Below the pieces are notes generated by a model, which ran no database searches, was not told the DNA's origin, and worked only from the letters and a program-made list of their open reading frames with translations. Below, piece after piece: positions 56,018 through 64,000 of a stretch of 64,000 nt of DNA. The DNA comes from Azospirillum sp. TSA2s. Its GTDB lineage: Bacteria; Pseudomonadota; Alphaproteobacteria; Azospirillales; Azospirillaceae. Position 1 is the stretch's first letter; each line of letters opens with the position of its first letter. The stretch is taken from assembly GCF_004923315.1 (NCBI RefSeq), contig NZ_CP039642.1, positions 496,001 to 560,000 of the forward strand, written 5' to 3'. Made by a program: the position numbers and the translations under genes.

Positions 56018-56092
56018 GCGTACAAAACACAAGGGCTCCCGCACCGCTTCCGCGGGGGCTCATCTTCCAACCGACCACCCGGACCACCCGCC

Positions 56093-57139
56093 ATGACCGA
56101 CCGCCGCCTCTTCACCCGCAAGCTCGACATCGCCCGCGGGGCGGTGGACATGACCCACGGGTCGGGCGGCAAGGCGATGGCGCAGCTGGTGCGCGAGCTG
56201 TTCGCCGCCGCCTTCGCCAACCCGTATCTCGACCAGGGCAACGATCAGGCCGCCTTCGACGTGCCGGGCGGGCGCATGGTGATGACGACCGACGGCTTCG
56301 TCGTCTCCCCGCTGTTCTTCCCCGGCGGCGACATCGGCTCGCTGGCCGTCCACGGCACGGTGAACGACGTCGCGATGGCCGGCGCGGTGCCGCTGCACCT
56401 GACCGCCGGTTTCATCATCGAGGAGGGCTTCCCGCTCGCCGACCTCAAGCGGGTGGTCGACAGCATGGCCGCCGCGGCGCGCGAGGCCGGGGTCGCCATC
56501 GTGTCGGGCGACACCAAGGTGGTGGAGCGCGGCAAGGGCGACGGCCTCTTCATCACCACCACCGGCATCGGCATGGTGCCGCCGGGCGTCGCCCCGTCGG
56601 GCGACCGGGCGCGGCCGGGCGACGTGATCCTGGTCAGCGGCACCATGGGCGACCATGGCGTCGCCATCATGTCGACCCGCGACAATCTGGGCTTCGAGAC
56701 GGCGATCCTGTCCGACAGCGCGGCGCTGAACGGGCTGGTCGCGGCGATGGTGGCGGCGGTGCCGGACGTGCATGTGCTGCGCGACCCCACCCGCGGCGGG
56801 CTGGCGACGACGCTGAACGAGATCGCCCACCAGTCCGGCGTCGGCATGCGCCTGCGCGAATCGGACATTCCGGTGCGGGCGCAGGTCGCGGCGGCCTGCG
56901 AATTGTTGGGACTCGACCCGCTTTACGCCGCCAACGAAGGTAAGCTGATCGCGATTTGCGCCGAGGAGGAGTGCGACCGTCTGCTCTCCGTCATGCGCGA
57001 TCACCCGCAGGGACGGGATGCCGCCCGCATCGGATGTGTGGTGGAAGACCCCCACCGCTTCGTTCAAATGGAGACCCGCTTCGGCGGCCGCCGGATCGTG
57101 GATTGGCTGACCGGGGAACAGCTTCCCCGGATCTGCTGA
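56093..57139 (+). CDS. hypE: Hydrogenase maturation protein HypE
   Basis: 348 residues. Dehydrates the C-terminal thiocarbamoyl cysteine (made with HypF) to a thiocyanate that donates cyanide to iron. ATP-binding PurM-like fold with MTHGSGGKAMAQLV, GRMVMTTDGFVV, DPTRGGLATTLNEI, and the essential C-terminal Cys in LPRIC. HypF and HypD must be elsewhere. The frame starts earlier, but MTDRRLFTRKLD is the usual type of N-terminus. Confidence 0.95.
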   Translation: MTDRRLFTRKLDIARGAVDMTHGSGGKAMAQLVRELFAAAFANPYLDQGNDQAAFDVPGGRMVMTTDGFVVSPLFFPGGDIGSLAVHGTVNDVAMAGAVPLHLTAGFIIEEGFPLADLKRVVDSMAAAAREAGVAIVSGDTKVVERGKGDGLFITTTGIGMVPPGVAPSGDRARPGDVILVSGTMGDHGVAIMSTRDNLGFETAILSDSAALNGLVAAMVAAVPDVHVLRDPTRGGLATTLNEIAHQSGVGMRLRESDIPVRAQVAAACELLGLDPLYAANEGKLIAICAEEECDRLLSVMRDHPQGRDAARIGCVVEDPHRFVQMETRFGGRRIVDWLTGEQLPRIC

Positions 57140-57272
57140 CCCGTACCGGCGGGCTAACTCACCCTTTCCAATCGCACCGCCCCTTTGGCGGGACCCCTTT
57201 CGCGCGCTGGCCGTTGCCTCTCTCGGATGGTCCTATGCTCTGACCCGAGACGATCAGCGACGAGAGAATATA

Positions 57273-57995
57273 ATGGCGTTGTCCAACATCGCCCTTCTGG
57301 GCGCTCCCCGTCTGGACCCCGGCCGGATGGCCGGGACCCGGTCGGCGATGCAGGCGATGGACCGGCTTCCCGGTTGCCCACCCTTGCACAGGCACCGCGT
57401 GAAACGCGCGTTCGACATCGTCGGCTCGCTGGGTCTGCTTGCCGTTTTCGGGCCGTTGATGCTCGTGCTCGCCTGGATGGTGGCGCGCGACGGCGGCCCG
57501 GCGGTGTTCGGCCACCGGCGCATCGGCGCCGACGGGCGCCCCTTCACCTGCCTGAAATTCCGCTCCATGGTGGTCAACTCGGCCGAGGTGCTGGAACGGC
57601 TGCTCGCCACCGACGAGACGGCGCGCGCCGAATGGCTGGCGACGCGCAAGCTGCGCAACGATCCCCGCATCACCCCGGTCGGCCGTTTCCTGCGCAAATC
57701 GAGCCTGGACGAGCTGCCGCAGCTCATCAACGTCCTGCGCGGCGACATGAGCCTGGTCGGCCCCCGCCCGATCATCGACGACGAGGTGTCCTACTATCAC
57801 GCCTGCTTCCCCTTCTACACCCGCTGCCGCCCCGGCCTGACCGGGCTGTGGCAGGTCAGCGGCCGCAGCGACGTCGATTACGTGCGCCGCGTCCAGCTCG
57901 ACACCGCCTATGTCGTCGGCTGGAACTTCTGGGCCGACATCGGCATCATGCTGCGCACCGTGCGGGTCGTGGTGAAGGGCAGCGGCGCCTACTGA
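57273..57995 (+). CDS. Undecaprenyl-phosphate sugar-1-phosphate transferase (ExoY-like)
   Basis: 240 residues: one membrane helix (KRAFDIVGSLGLLAVFGPLM), then the bacterial sugar transferase domain with VFGHRRIGADGRPF, CLKFRSMVV, SLDELPQLINVLRGDMSLVG, GPRPI and PGLTGLWQVSGRS. Starts repeat-unit assembly of an exopolysaccharide by loading the first sugar on lipid carrier. Isolated from other polysaccharide genes here. GAGAG precedes the ATG. Confidence 0.9.
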   Translation: MALSNIALLGAPRLDPGRMAGTRSAMQAMDRLPGCPPLHRHRVKRAFDIVGSLGLLAVFGPLMLVLAWMVARDGGPAVFGHRRIGADGRPFTCLKFRSMVVNSAEVLERLLATDETARAEWLATRKLRNDPRITPVGRFLRKSSLDELPQLINVLRGDMSLVGPRPIIDDEVSYYHACFPFYTRCRPGLTGLWQVSGRSDVDYVRRVQLDTAYVVGWNFWADIGIMLRTVRVVVKGSGAY

Positions 57996-58033
57996 CGCCC
58001 GCCCCCTCTGAAAGCGTTCATCCGTTCGGATAG

Positions 58034-58060
58034 GTCGCGCGCTCCCTCGGGGCGCGCGAC
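58034..58060 (+). terminator. GC-rich hairpin after the ExoY-like gene
   Basis: Perfect 9-bp stem GTCGCGCGC / GCGCGCGAC with loop TCCCTCGGG, followed by ATCGCCGTTTG. Likely a transcript end, although the T-run is poor. Confidence 0.45.
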
Positions 58061-58269
58061 ATCGCCGTTTGCGCACCCTATCTCTGGAGTCCGCCCTCTT
58101 GCGCGGTTCGGCCGATCCACCCCGGGCATGACCCTCTTGCCGAAATCGGGATGGATTTTGAGAATGGGCGGACGACGTGCTAGGGTCGCGGCAACCGGCG
58201 AAACACTGGTATAAGTGAACGATGCGCGTAAGACCGCCGGCCGGATCGGCCAGTCAAGAGGGTCCAAGG

Positions 58270-59697
58270 ATGGCGAAGCTGCTGGCTGCCTTGCTGCTGA
58301 TGATGGTGGCGATCGGGCCCGCCTGCGCCGTGGCGCCCACCAGCCGTGCCGACACCGTGGCGGCCCTCGACCGCTACCGGACGGATTTCGCCAAGATCCG
58401 CGGCTATGGATCGCTGTCCACCGCCGACCGCAACTACGTCCTCTTCTCCGACGCCATGCGCCGCGTCCTGACGGAGCATGTGAAGGCCTATGATCCGCAG
58501 GTGCTGATCGACAAGGCCGAGGACGGGCTGAAGAAGAAGAAGGCGGAGAACCCGAAGGCCAGCGACCGCATGCTGACCGAAGCGGCGCTGGACAGCATGC
58601 TGGGCTCGCTCGATCCCTATTCCAGCTTCCTCGACGCCGAGCGCTACCGCTATCTGCGCGAACAGACGCAGGGCGAGTTCGGCGGGCTCGGCATCGAGGT
58701 GACGATGGACGAGGAAAGCGGCCTGATCAAGGTCGTCTCCCCCATCGACGGCTCGCCCGCCGCCCGCGCCGGCCTGCGCAGCGGCGACCTGATCGCCCGC
58801 ATCGACGACATGGCGGTGAAGGGGCTGAACCTGCACGACGCCGTCGCCCGCATGCGCGGCCCCGTCGGCAGCTCCGTCGCCCTGTCGATCCGCCGCCCGC
58901 CCTCGACCGAGGCCAACACCCGCGTCTCGCTGACCCGCGCCATCGTGAAGATCCAGCCGGTGCGCTACCGGCTGGAGGGCAACGTCGCCTATGTCCGCAT
59001 CGCCACCTTCAACCAGTCGACCTCCACGGCGCTGGACGCGGCGATCGAGACGATGCGCCGGCAGGCGAAGGGCCGGCTGACCGGCGCCGTCATCGACCTG
59101 CGCAACAACCCCGGCGGCCTGCTGGAGCAGGCGGTGCAGGTGGCCGACCGCTTCCTGGAGACGGTGGACATCGTCTCCGTCCGCGGCCGCGATCCGGAGG
59201 AATCCCGCAACTACCGCGGCACCCCCGGCGACCTGCTGGCCGGGCTGCCGGTGGTGGTGCTGATCAACAGCGGCTCGGCCTCGGCGTCGGAGATCGTGGC
59301 CGGCGCCCTGCAGGACCATCACCGGGCGCTGCTGTTCGGCTCCCGCTCCTACGGCAAGGGGTCGGTGCAGACGATTTCCTCGCTCAGCGTCGACACCGGC
59401 ATCCGCCTGACCACCGCCCGCTACTATCGCCCGTCGGGGGCGCTGGTGGATTGCTTCGGCGTCTCGCCGAACCTGGAGGTCAAGCCGACCCACGGCAGCA
59501 CCGAGGAAACCCACCCCGACCCCGCCACCTGCGACTCCAACGCCCCGGTCCCGCCGAAGCCGCAGGTGTGGCTGGCCCAGGACATGTGCCCCGACGTGAT
59601 GGACAAGGCCCCCAAGCCCGACGACGACCGCCCGCTGGAATGCGCCGTCTCCGCCATCCGCAACCGCCTGACCGGAACCTTGGCCGGCGGGGAGTAA
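58270..59697 (+). CDS. S41-family carboxyl-terminal processing protease (CtpA-like)
   Basis: 475 residues. Signal peptide (LLAALLLMMVAIGPACA), PDZ domain (GEFGGLGIEVTMDEESGLIK, then SPAARAGLRSGDLIARID), S41 catalytic core with nucleophile Ser in INSGSASASEIVAGALQDHH and Lys in SYGKGSVQT. Cleaves C-termini of periplasmic proteins, often envelope or peptidoglycan-linked. Start at 58270 begins directly at the signal peptide with AGAGGG upstream; the frame runs up to 58222. C-terminal 60 residues are Pro/Cys-rich (ATCDSNAPVPPKP), a feature of some alphaproteobacterial members. Confidence 0.92.
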   Translation: MAKLLAALLLMMVAIGPACAVAPTSRADTVAALDRYRTDFAKIRGYGSLSTADRNYVLFSDAMRRVLTEHVKAYDPQVLIDKAEDGLKKKKAENPKASDRMLTEAALDSMLGSLDPYSSFLDAERYRYLREQTQGEFGGLGIEVTMDEESGLIKVVSPIDGSPAARAGLRSGDLIARIDDMAVKGLNLHDAVARMRGPVGSSVALSIRRPPSTEANTRVSLTRAIVKIQPVRYRLEGNVAYVRIATFNQSTSTALDAAIETMRRQAKGRLTGAVIDLRNNPGGLLEQAVQVADRFLETVDIVSVRGRDPEESRNYRGTPGDLLAGLPVVVLINSGSASASEIVAGALQDHHRALLFGSRSYGKGSVQTISSLSVDTGIRLTTARYYRPSGALVDCFGVSPNLEVKPTHGSTEETHPDPATCDSNAPVPPKPQVWLAQDMCPDVMDKAPKPDDDRPLECAVSAIRNRLTGTLAGGE

Positions 59698-59707
59698 GCC
59701 GGAAAAT

Positions 59708-59823
59708 CCCCTCTCCCCCCCGGGGAGAGGGTTAGGGTGAGGGGGAAGCGCGGCGGCCTTTTACCGAGAATCCAAACATGTGCATCCCCCTCACCCCGGC
59801 CCTCTCCCCGGGGGGGAGAGGGA
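59708..59823. repeat. Palindromic repeat (family A-like), overlapping a gene end
   Basis: CCCCTCTCCCCCCCGGGGAG ... GGGGGGGAGAGGG arms with a short unique centre; similar outer arms to 36257-36457. Its right end covers the last 33 bases of the phosphopantetheinyl transferase gene, coding for its final residues. Confidence 0.72.
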
Positions 59824-60585
59824 GGCATCCATCACCCGCGTCTCCACCGTCCAGCCGGTGCCATGCGCCGCGATGGCGGCGATGGTGCCGGGCAGCACCC
59901 GGCGGTCGAACAGGCTCCAGTCGGCCGGCACGCCGACATCCCCGCGCAGACGCCCGTCGATCTCCAACAGCGCCGGCGGCGCACCGGGCGTCACCTCCAC
60001 CGCGAACTGGTCGAGCGGCATCGACAGCCCGACGCCGGCCGCCTTGATGAAGGCCTCCTTCCGGGTCCAGGCCAGCAGGAAGCCCTCGTCCCGCTGCTCA
60101 CGCCCCAGCGTCTGCAGGGCCGCACGCTCGGTGGCGTGAAAGAAGCGGTCGGCGATGCCGTCGGCGCTTTCGATCGGGCGAAGCCGCTCGATGTCGACGC
60201 CGATCCGCCCCTCCGCCGCCACGGCGATGGCCAGAGAATCCTCGCTGTCGCTGAGGTTGAAGGCCGGGCCGCCGGCCAGCGCCGGCTTGCCGTGCGTGCC
60301 GTAATCGAAGACCAGCCCCGCCGGATCGCGGCCGGTGCAGCGCCCCAGCAGCAGCCGCAGCAGCCCTCGCCGCAGGATGAAGCGCTCGGTCAGCCGTTCC
60401 ATCATGAAGCGGTCGGCGCGCTCCACCTCGTCGTCCGACAGCAGGGCTCGCATCGCCGCCTTCTGCTCCGACAAGCCTGCCAGATCGGCGAACCAGACCC
60501 GGACGACTCCGGGCGCCAGGACATAGTCGCCGGCGCCCCCCGTTGCGGTCCCGGCTGCGGGCATTCTGATGGTCCCGTCATGCAT
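59791..60585 (-). CDS. 4'-phosphopantetheinyl transferase, Sfp type
   Basis: 264 residues. Transfers the pantetheine arm from CoA to a carrier-protein serine. Motifs: RIGVDIERL (Mg ligand), FHATERAAL and FLLAWTRKEAFIKAAGVGL. The last ten residues (SLSPPGRGPG) are coded by an intergenic repeat, so the original C-terminus was probably replaced. Possible clients are PKS/NRPS or unusual carriers such as the ACP-like protein at 44.5 kb. Divergent from purC. Confidence 0.88.
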   Translation of the reverse strand: MHDGTIRMPAAGTATGGAGDYVLAPGVVRVWFADLAGLSEQKAAMRALLSDDEVERADRFMMERLTERFILRRGLLRLLLGRCTGRDPAGLVFDYGTHGKPALAGGPAFNLSDSEDSLAIAVAAEGRIGVDIERLRPIESADGIADRFFHATERAALQTLGREQRDEGFLLAWTRKEAFIKAAGVGLSMPLDQFAVEVTPGAPPALLEIDGRLRGDVGVPADWSLFDRRVLPGTIAAIAAHGTGWTVETRVMDASLSPPGRGPG

Positions 60586-60688
60586 CGGACAGCGATCCTC
60601 CCTCTCAATTTAGCGTCCTGGCTCCGGCAGGGGTTTCGGGTATCATGCGCGCCTCTCGCACCCGCCCCTGCATCCGGACCAGGATCCC

Positions 60689-61669
60689 ATGGTTGACACC
60701 GCCCTGCTCGCCCCGCACCTGACCAACGTTCTTCGCGACGCCTTCATCCCGGAGCTGCCCAATCATTACCGCGGCAAGGTGCGTGAAAACTACGACCTTC
60801 CCGACGGGCGGCGGATCCTGATCACCACCGACCGTCTGTCGGCCTTCGACCGCATCCTGACCGCCATCCCCTTCAAGGGACAGGTGCTGACCCAGACCGC
60901 CCGCTTCTGGTTCGAGGCGACGAAGGACATCTGCGCCAACCACGTGCTGGAATACCCCGACCCCAACGTGGTGGTGGCGAAGCGGCTGACCATCATGCCG
61001 GTCGAGGTCGTGGTCCGCGATTACATGGCCGGCACCACCGGCACCTCGATCTGGTCGATGTACAAGCAGGGCCGGCGCGAGATGTATGGCCACATCTTCC
61101 CCGACGGGCTGCGCCAGAACCAGAGGCTGGAAACCCCTATCATCACGCCGACCACCAAGGCGTTCGACGCCGGCCATGACGAGGAGCTGACCGCGGCCGA
61201 GATCGTGGGCCGCAACCTGCTGACCCGCGCCCAGTGGGACGAGGTGTCGGACAAGGCGCTGGCGCTGTTCGCCCGCGGCCAGAAGATGGCGGCGGAGCGC
61301 GGCCTGATCCTGGTCGACACCAAGTACGAGTTCGGCTTCGACGAGGACGGCAACATCCTGCTGGCCGACGAGATCCACACCCCCGACAGCTCGCGCTACT
61401 GGTTCGCCGGCAGCTATCAGGAGCGGTTCGAGACCGGCGGGAAGCCGGAAAGCTTCGACAAGGACTTCGTCCGCAACTGGGTCGTCGCCCGCTGCGATCC
61501 CTACACCCAGGACATCCCGGAGATCCCCGGCGAGGTGGTTCTGGAAGCGGCCCGCGTCTACATCGAAGCCGGCGAGACCATCACCGGCCGTCCGTTCGAG
61601 GTGCCGGCCACCGCCGTGCCGATCCTCGACCGCATCCGCGCCAATCTGGCGCCCTACTTCACCAAGTAA
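60689..61669 (+). CDS. purC: Phosphoribosylaminoimidazole-succinocarboxamide synthase PurC
   Basis: Purine synthesis: CAIR + Asp + ATP to SAICAR. 326 residues, the longer class of the family. Seen: [48 protein letters not shown] and [12 protein letters not shown]. Cytoplasmic. Followed 15 bases later by a hydroxyacid dehydrogenase gene. Confidence 0.96.
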   Translation: MVDTALLAPHLTNVLRDAFIPELPNHYRGKVRENYDLPDGRRILITTDRLSAFDRILTAIPFKGQVLTQTARFWFEATKDICANHVLEYPDPNVVVAKRLTIMPVEVVVRDYMAGTTGTSIWSMYKQGRREMYGHIFPDGLRQNQRLETPIITPTTKAFDAGHDEELTAAEIVGRNLLTRAQWDEVSDKALALFARGQKMAAERGLILVDTKYEFGFDEDGNILLADEIHTPDSSRYWFAGSYQERFETGGKPESFDKDFVRNWVVARCDPYTQDIPEIPGEVVLEAARVYIEAGETITGRPFEVPATAVPILDRIRANLAPYFTK

Positions 61670-61684
61670 GCGGGAGCGGGCTCC

Positions 61685-62638
61685 ATGCGGGTCGCCGTCC
61701 TCGACGATTACCAGGGGGTCGCCCGCGACCTCGCCGACTGGTCGCAGTTGCCGCCGGGCAGCGACCTGACGGTCTTCGAGCGGCCGCTCGGCGATATGGA
61801 TGCGGTGGCGGCGGCGCTGGAGCCCTTCGACGTGCTGGTCATCATGCGGGAACGCACGCCGTTTCCCGCCACGCTGATCGACCGGCTGCCGAACCTGAAG
61901 CTGCTGGTCACCACCGGCGCCCGCAACAACGCCATCGACCTTAAGGCCTGCGCCGCCCGCGGCATCCCCGTCAGCGGCACCCGCATGGTCGGCGCGCCGA
62001 CGGCGGAGCTGACCTGGGGCCTGATCCTGGCGCTGGCCAAGCGCATCCCGGCCGAAGAGCGCGCCCTGCGCGAAGGCCGCTGGCAGACCGGCCTGACCGG
62101 CGATCTCGGGGCCAAGCGGCTGGGGCTGGTCGGCCTCGGCAAGCTCGGCAGCAAGGTTGCCAAGGTGGGTCAGGCCTTCGGCATGGAGGTGGTGGCCTGG
62201 AGCCCCAACCTGACCGATGAGCGCGCCGCCGAGGCCGGCGTGACCCGCGTGGAAAAGCGCGACCTGTTCGCCACCGCCGACGTGGTCAGCGTCCATCTGG
62301 TGCTGAGCGAGCGCACCCGCGGCGTGGTGGGGGCGGACGAGATCGGCGCGATGAAGCCGACCGCCTTCCTCGTCAACACCTCGCGCGCCGGGCTGGTGGA
62401 CGAGGCGGCGCTGGTCCATGCGCTGCGGCACGGCCATATCGGCGGCGCAGGCATCGACGTCTTCCCCATCGAGCCTCTGCCGAAAGACAGCCTTTGGCTT
62501 GACCTTCCCAACACCGTGCTGACGCCCCATCTCGGCTACGTGACGCGGGAGAATTACGCGGTGTTCTACCGCGACGCCCTGGAGGACATCCTGGCCTGGA
62601 CGGCCGGCTCACCGGTGCGGCTGCTCTCTCCCGCCTGA
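61685..62638 (+). CDS. D-2-hydroxyacid dehydrogenase family protein
   Basis: 317 residues. NAD-binding GLVGLGKLGSKVAKV, catalytic Arg in LVNTSRAGLVDEAAL, Glu in GAGIDVFPIEPLP and His in TPHLGYV. Substrate (phosphoglycerate-like, hydroxypyruvate or other) is unclear. Probably co-transcribed with purC. Confidence 0.9.
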   Translation: MRVAVLDDYQGVARDLADWSQLPPGSDLTVFERPLGDMDAVAAALEPFDVLVIMRERTPFPATLIDRLPNLKLLVTTGARNNAIDLKACAARGIPVSGTRMVGAPTAELTWGLILALAKRIPAEERALREGRWQTGLTGDLGAKRLGLVGLGKLGSKVAKVGQAFGMEVVAWSPNLTDERAAEAGVTRVEKRDLFATADVVSVHLVLSERTRGVVGADEIGAMKPTAFLVNTSRAGLVDEAALVHALRHGHIGGAGIDVFPIEPLPKDSLWLDLPNTVLTPHLGYVTRENYAVFYRDALEDILAWTAGSPVRLLSPA

Positions 62639-62664
62639 ACGGGCAACAGGGATGGAGGGTGCGG

Positions 62665-63417
62665 GTGAGCCGGAACGAGGGTATCGCAGGCGGGAGTAGA
62701 AACGGGTTCTGGGCGAAGCTGAGCCGGCACCAGTTGGGCATGCTCGTCAGCCTCTCGGCCATCGCCGGCCTGCTGTTCGGCTTCGTCGAACTGGCCGGCG
62801 AGGTGATGGAGGGCGAGACCACCGCCTTCGACAAGCACATCCTGCTGGCGCTCCGCGATCCGCTGAACCCCGACCTGCCCGGCGGCCCCTGGTGGCTGGC
62901 CCGGATGGCGCGCGACATCACCTCGCTCGGCAGCACCACCATCCTCGCCATCCTGACCGCCGCAACGCTGGGCTTCCTGCTGCTTCTGCACAAGCGGGCG
63001 GCGGCCCTGCTGGTGCTGGTGGCGGTCGGCGGCGGCGGGGCGCTCAGCACCGTGCTGAAGATGCTGTTCGACCGCGCCCGGCCCGATCTGGTGCCGCACG
63101 GCGATCAGGTGATCTCCGCCAGCTTCCCCAGCGGCCACGCCATGCAGTCGGCCGTCGTCTACCTGACGCTGGGCGCCCTGCTGACCCAGTTCGTCGAGGG
63201 CCGGCGGACCAAGGCCTATCTGCTGAGCTGGGCGATGGTGCTGACCCTCATCATCGGGGCGAGCCGCGTCTATCTGGGCGTCCACTGGCCGACCGACGTT
63301 CTGGCGGGCTGGAGCGTCGGCGCCGCCTGGGCGGCGCTGTGCTGGATGGTCGCCGAATGGCTGCAGCGCCGCGGTGCGGTGGAGCAGGACCGGCCGGAAG
63401 AGACGGCGGGACGATAG
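62665..63417 (+). CDS. PAP2-family phosphatase, membrane
   Basis: About 250 residues, six hydrophobic segments. Acid-phosphatase motifs KMLFDRARP, FPSGHAMQSA and SRVYLGVHWPTDVLAGW are complete. Likely dephosphorylates a lipid phosphate such as undecaprenyl pyrophosphate or phosphatidate. GTG at 62665 is six bases from GGAGG and is preferred over GTG at 62659. Confidence 0.88.
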   Translation: MSRNEGIAGGSRNGFWAKLSRHQLGMLVSLSAIAGLLFGFVELAGEVMEGETTAFDKHILLALRDPLNPDLPGGPWWLARMARDITSLGSTTILAILTAATLGFLLLLHKRAAALLVLVAVGGGGALSTVLKMLFDRARPDLVPHGDQVISASFPSGHAMQSAVVYLTLGALLTQFVEGRRTKAYLLSWAMVLTLIIGASRVYLGVHWPTDVLAGWSVGAAWAALCWMVAEWLQRRGAVEQDRPEETAGR

Positions 63418-63527
63418 GGGCTGGCCGGCAAATCCGGTGCGTCGCACAAAAGGTTAACAAGCGGCTTGAATACGGGCGCTTGCCCGCCGATAGTGTCGAC
63501 CCTACCCCTTTCGGATCAGGCCGCACC

Positions 63528-64000
63528 ATGCCTCAGGGCACCCTCGACCGCGAAACCCTTGAAGCCGTCGGCGTCCTCGCCCGCGCGGTGGAGCGCGAGC
63601 GGGTGCCCGGTGTCCTGGAATGCCGCCTGCTGGCGAACGCCCTGAAGCGCACCCTGGACAGCGGCCGGGAACGCGAACTGACCGAGGCGTCGCGCGTCTT
63701 CCGCACGCTGGATGTGGACCTGCGCGAACGCATCGTCGCCCGCGCGCGGGTGGAAGCGCAGCAGACCCGTGCCCAGGCGAAGGCCGCCGCGACGCCGGAC
63801 AGCGCCATCGACCGGGAGGAGGTCACGCAGGAGATTCCGGCGCTGCCCGCCTGGCGTGTCTCCGAACCGAAGGGCCGTGAACAGAAAGGCCGGGCCGGCA
63901 CCAATTTCCTGGCCGCCCTGAACGGCCTGCGCCCGGCGGCCACCACCGGCTCCAATGCCGGCTCCAGCAGGGGCGCGGCCCGCGACCGCCTGCGCGCCGC
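63528..64000 (+). CDS. Hypothetical protein, partial at right edge
   Basis: 157 residues seen, frame still open at 64000. Starts MPQGTLDRETLEAVGVLARA, helical and Arg/Ala/Glu-rich for 90 residues (RERELTEASRVFRTLDVDLR), then a linker. No family recognised; high G/C third positions support a real gene. No Shine-Dalgarno sequence is clear. Confidence 0.55.
   Translation, partial: MPQGTLDRETLEAVGVLARAVERERVPGVLECRLLANALKRTLDSGRERELTEASRVFRTLDVDLRERIVARARVEAQQTRAQAKAAATPDSAIDREEVTQEIPALPAWRVSEPKGREQKGRAGTNFLAALNGLRPAATTGSNAGSSRGAARDRLRA

Overview
The window is high-GC, densely coded DNA from a free-living, motile alphaproteobacterium, most likely Rhodospirillales and probably Azospirillum. This rests on the gene content: a cheA-W-Y-B-R operon whose CheA carries a fused receiver domain (as in the Azospirillum Che1 system), the ctrA and chpT cell-cycle genes, an intracellular polyhydroxyalkanoate depolymerase, an uptake-hydrogenase accessory cluster with hupK, and a Tat-exported formate dehydrogenase. 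The genus is an inference from gene content; no rRNA or tRNA gene was seen.

Layout. 0-2.4 kb: start of a formate dehydrogenase operon on the minus strand (TorD-like chaperone, small Tat protein, FdhA cut by the window edge) and a small membrane protein. 2.5-6.2 kb: nadA-nadB-nadC for de novo NAD synthesis, preceded by two TGCTC-N5-GAGCA palindromes. 6.4-9.8 kb: a Tat-exported carbonic-anhydrase-like protein, a small secreted protein, and D-tartrate dehydratase with a divergent LysR regulator. 9.9-22.2 kb: a motility and cell-cycle island with two small proteins, fliJ-fliI, ctrA, a cold-shock gene, two small conserved proteins, cheA-W-Y-B-R and chpT. 22.3-27.4 kb: two histidine kinases, a drug/metabolite transporter and a phytase-like exported protein. 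27.7-32.3 kb: a phospholipase D-VTT fusion translationally coupled to an endonuclease/exonuclease/phosphatase-family protein, then phaZ. 32.5-36.2 kb: ethanolamine catabolism (eutB, eutC, permease). 36.6-49.8 kb: mixed accessory genes, including a small lipoprotein, a DUF1194 protein, a large exported protein of unknown function with a possible His/Cys catalytic pair, LysE and EamA transporters, a GGDEF-EAL protein, an acyl-carrier-like protein paired with a GH1 glucosidase, a HigA-type antitoxin without a toxin, HutD, a PPC-like protein, a possible leaderless short transcript and a double-rhodanese protein. 49.8-52.4 kb: YihY, DUF3618 and TerC membrane proteins. 52.6-57.1 kb: hydrogenase accessory genes (hupE, divergent hupK-hypB-hypC-hypE) with an FNR/FixK-type box and with hypD missing from its usual place. 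57.3-64 kb: ExoY-like sugar transferase, S41 protease, phosphopantetheinyl transferase, purC, a D-2-hydroxyacid dehydrogenase, a PAP2 phosphatase and a partial gene.

How the parts work together. CckA (not in this window) would phosphorylate ChpT, which passes phosphate to CtrA; the region between fliI and ctrA has a TTAA cluster and a GANTC site, as expected if CtrA controls itself and flagellar genes. The Che proteins relay receptor signals to the motor that the FliI/FliJ export system helps build. The hup/hyp genes serve a NiFe hydrogenase encoded elsewhere and are probably induced at low oxygen. eutBC and phaZ feed acetaldehyde and 3-hydroxybutyrate into central metabolism.

Intergenic DNA is peppered with three families of imperfect palindromic repeats. 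Two copies carry the same nested module of about 62 bp in opposite orientations, and one copy supplies the last codons of the phosphopantetheinyl transferase gene. No CRISPR array, insertion sequence, prophage or tRNA was recognised.
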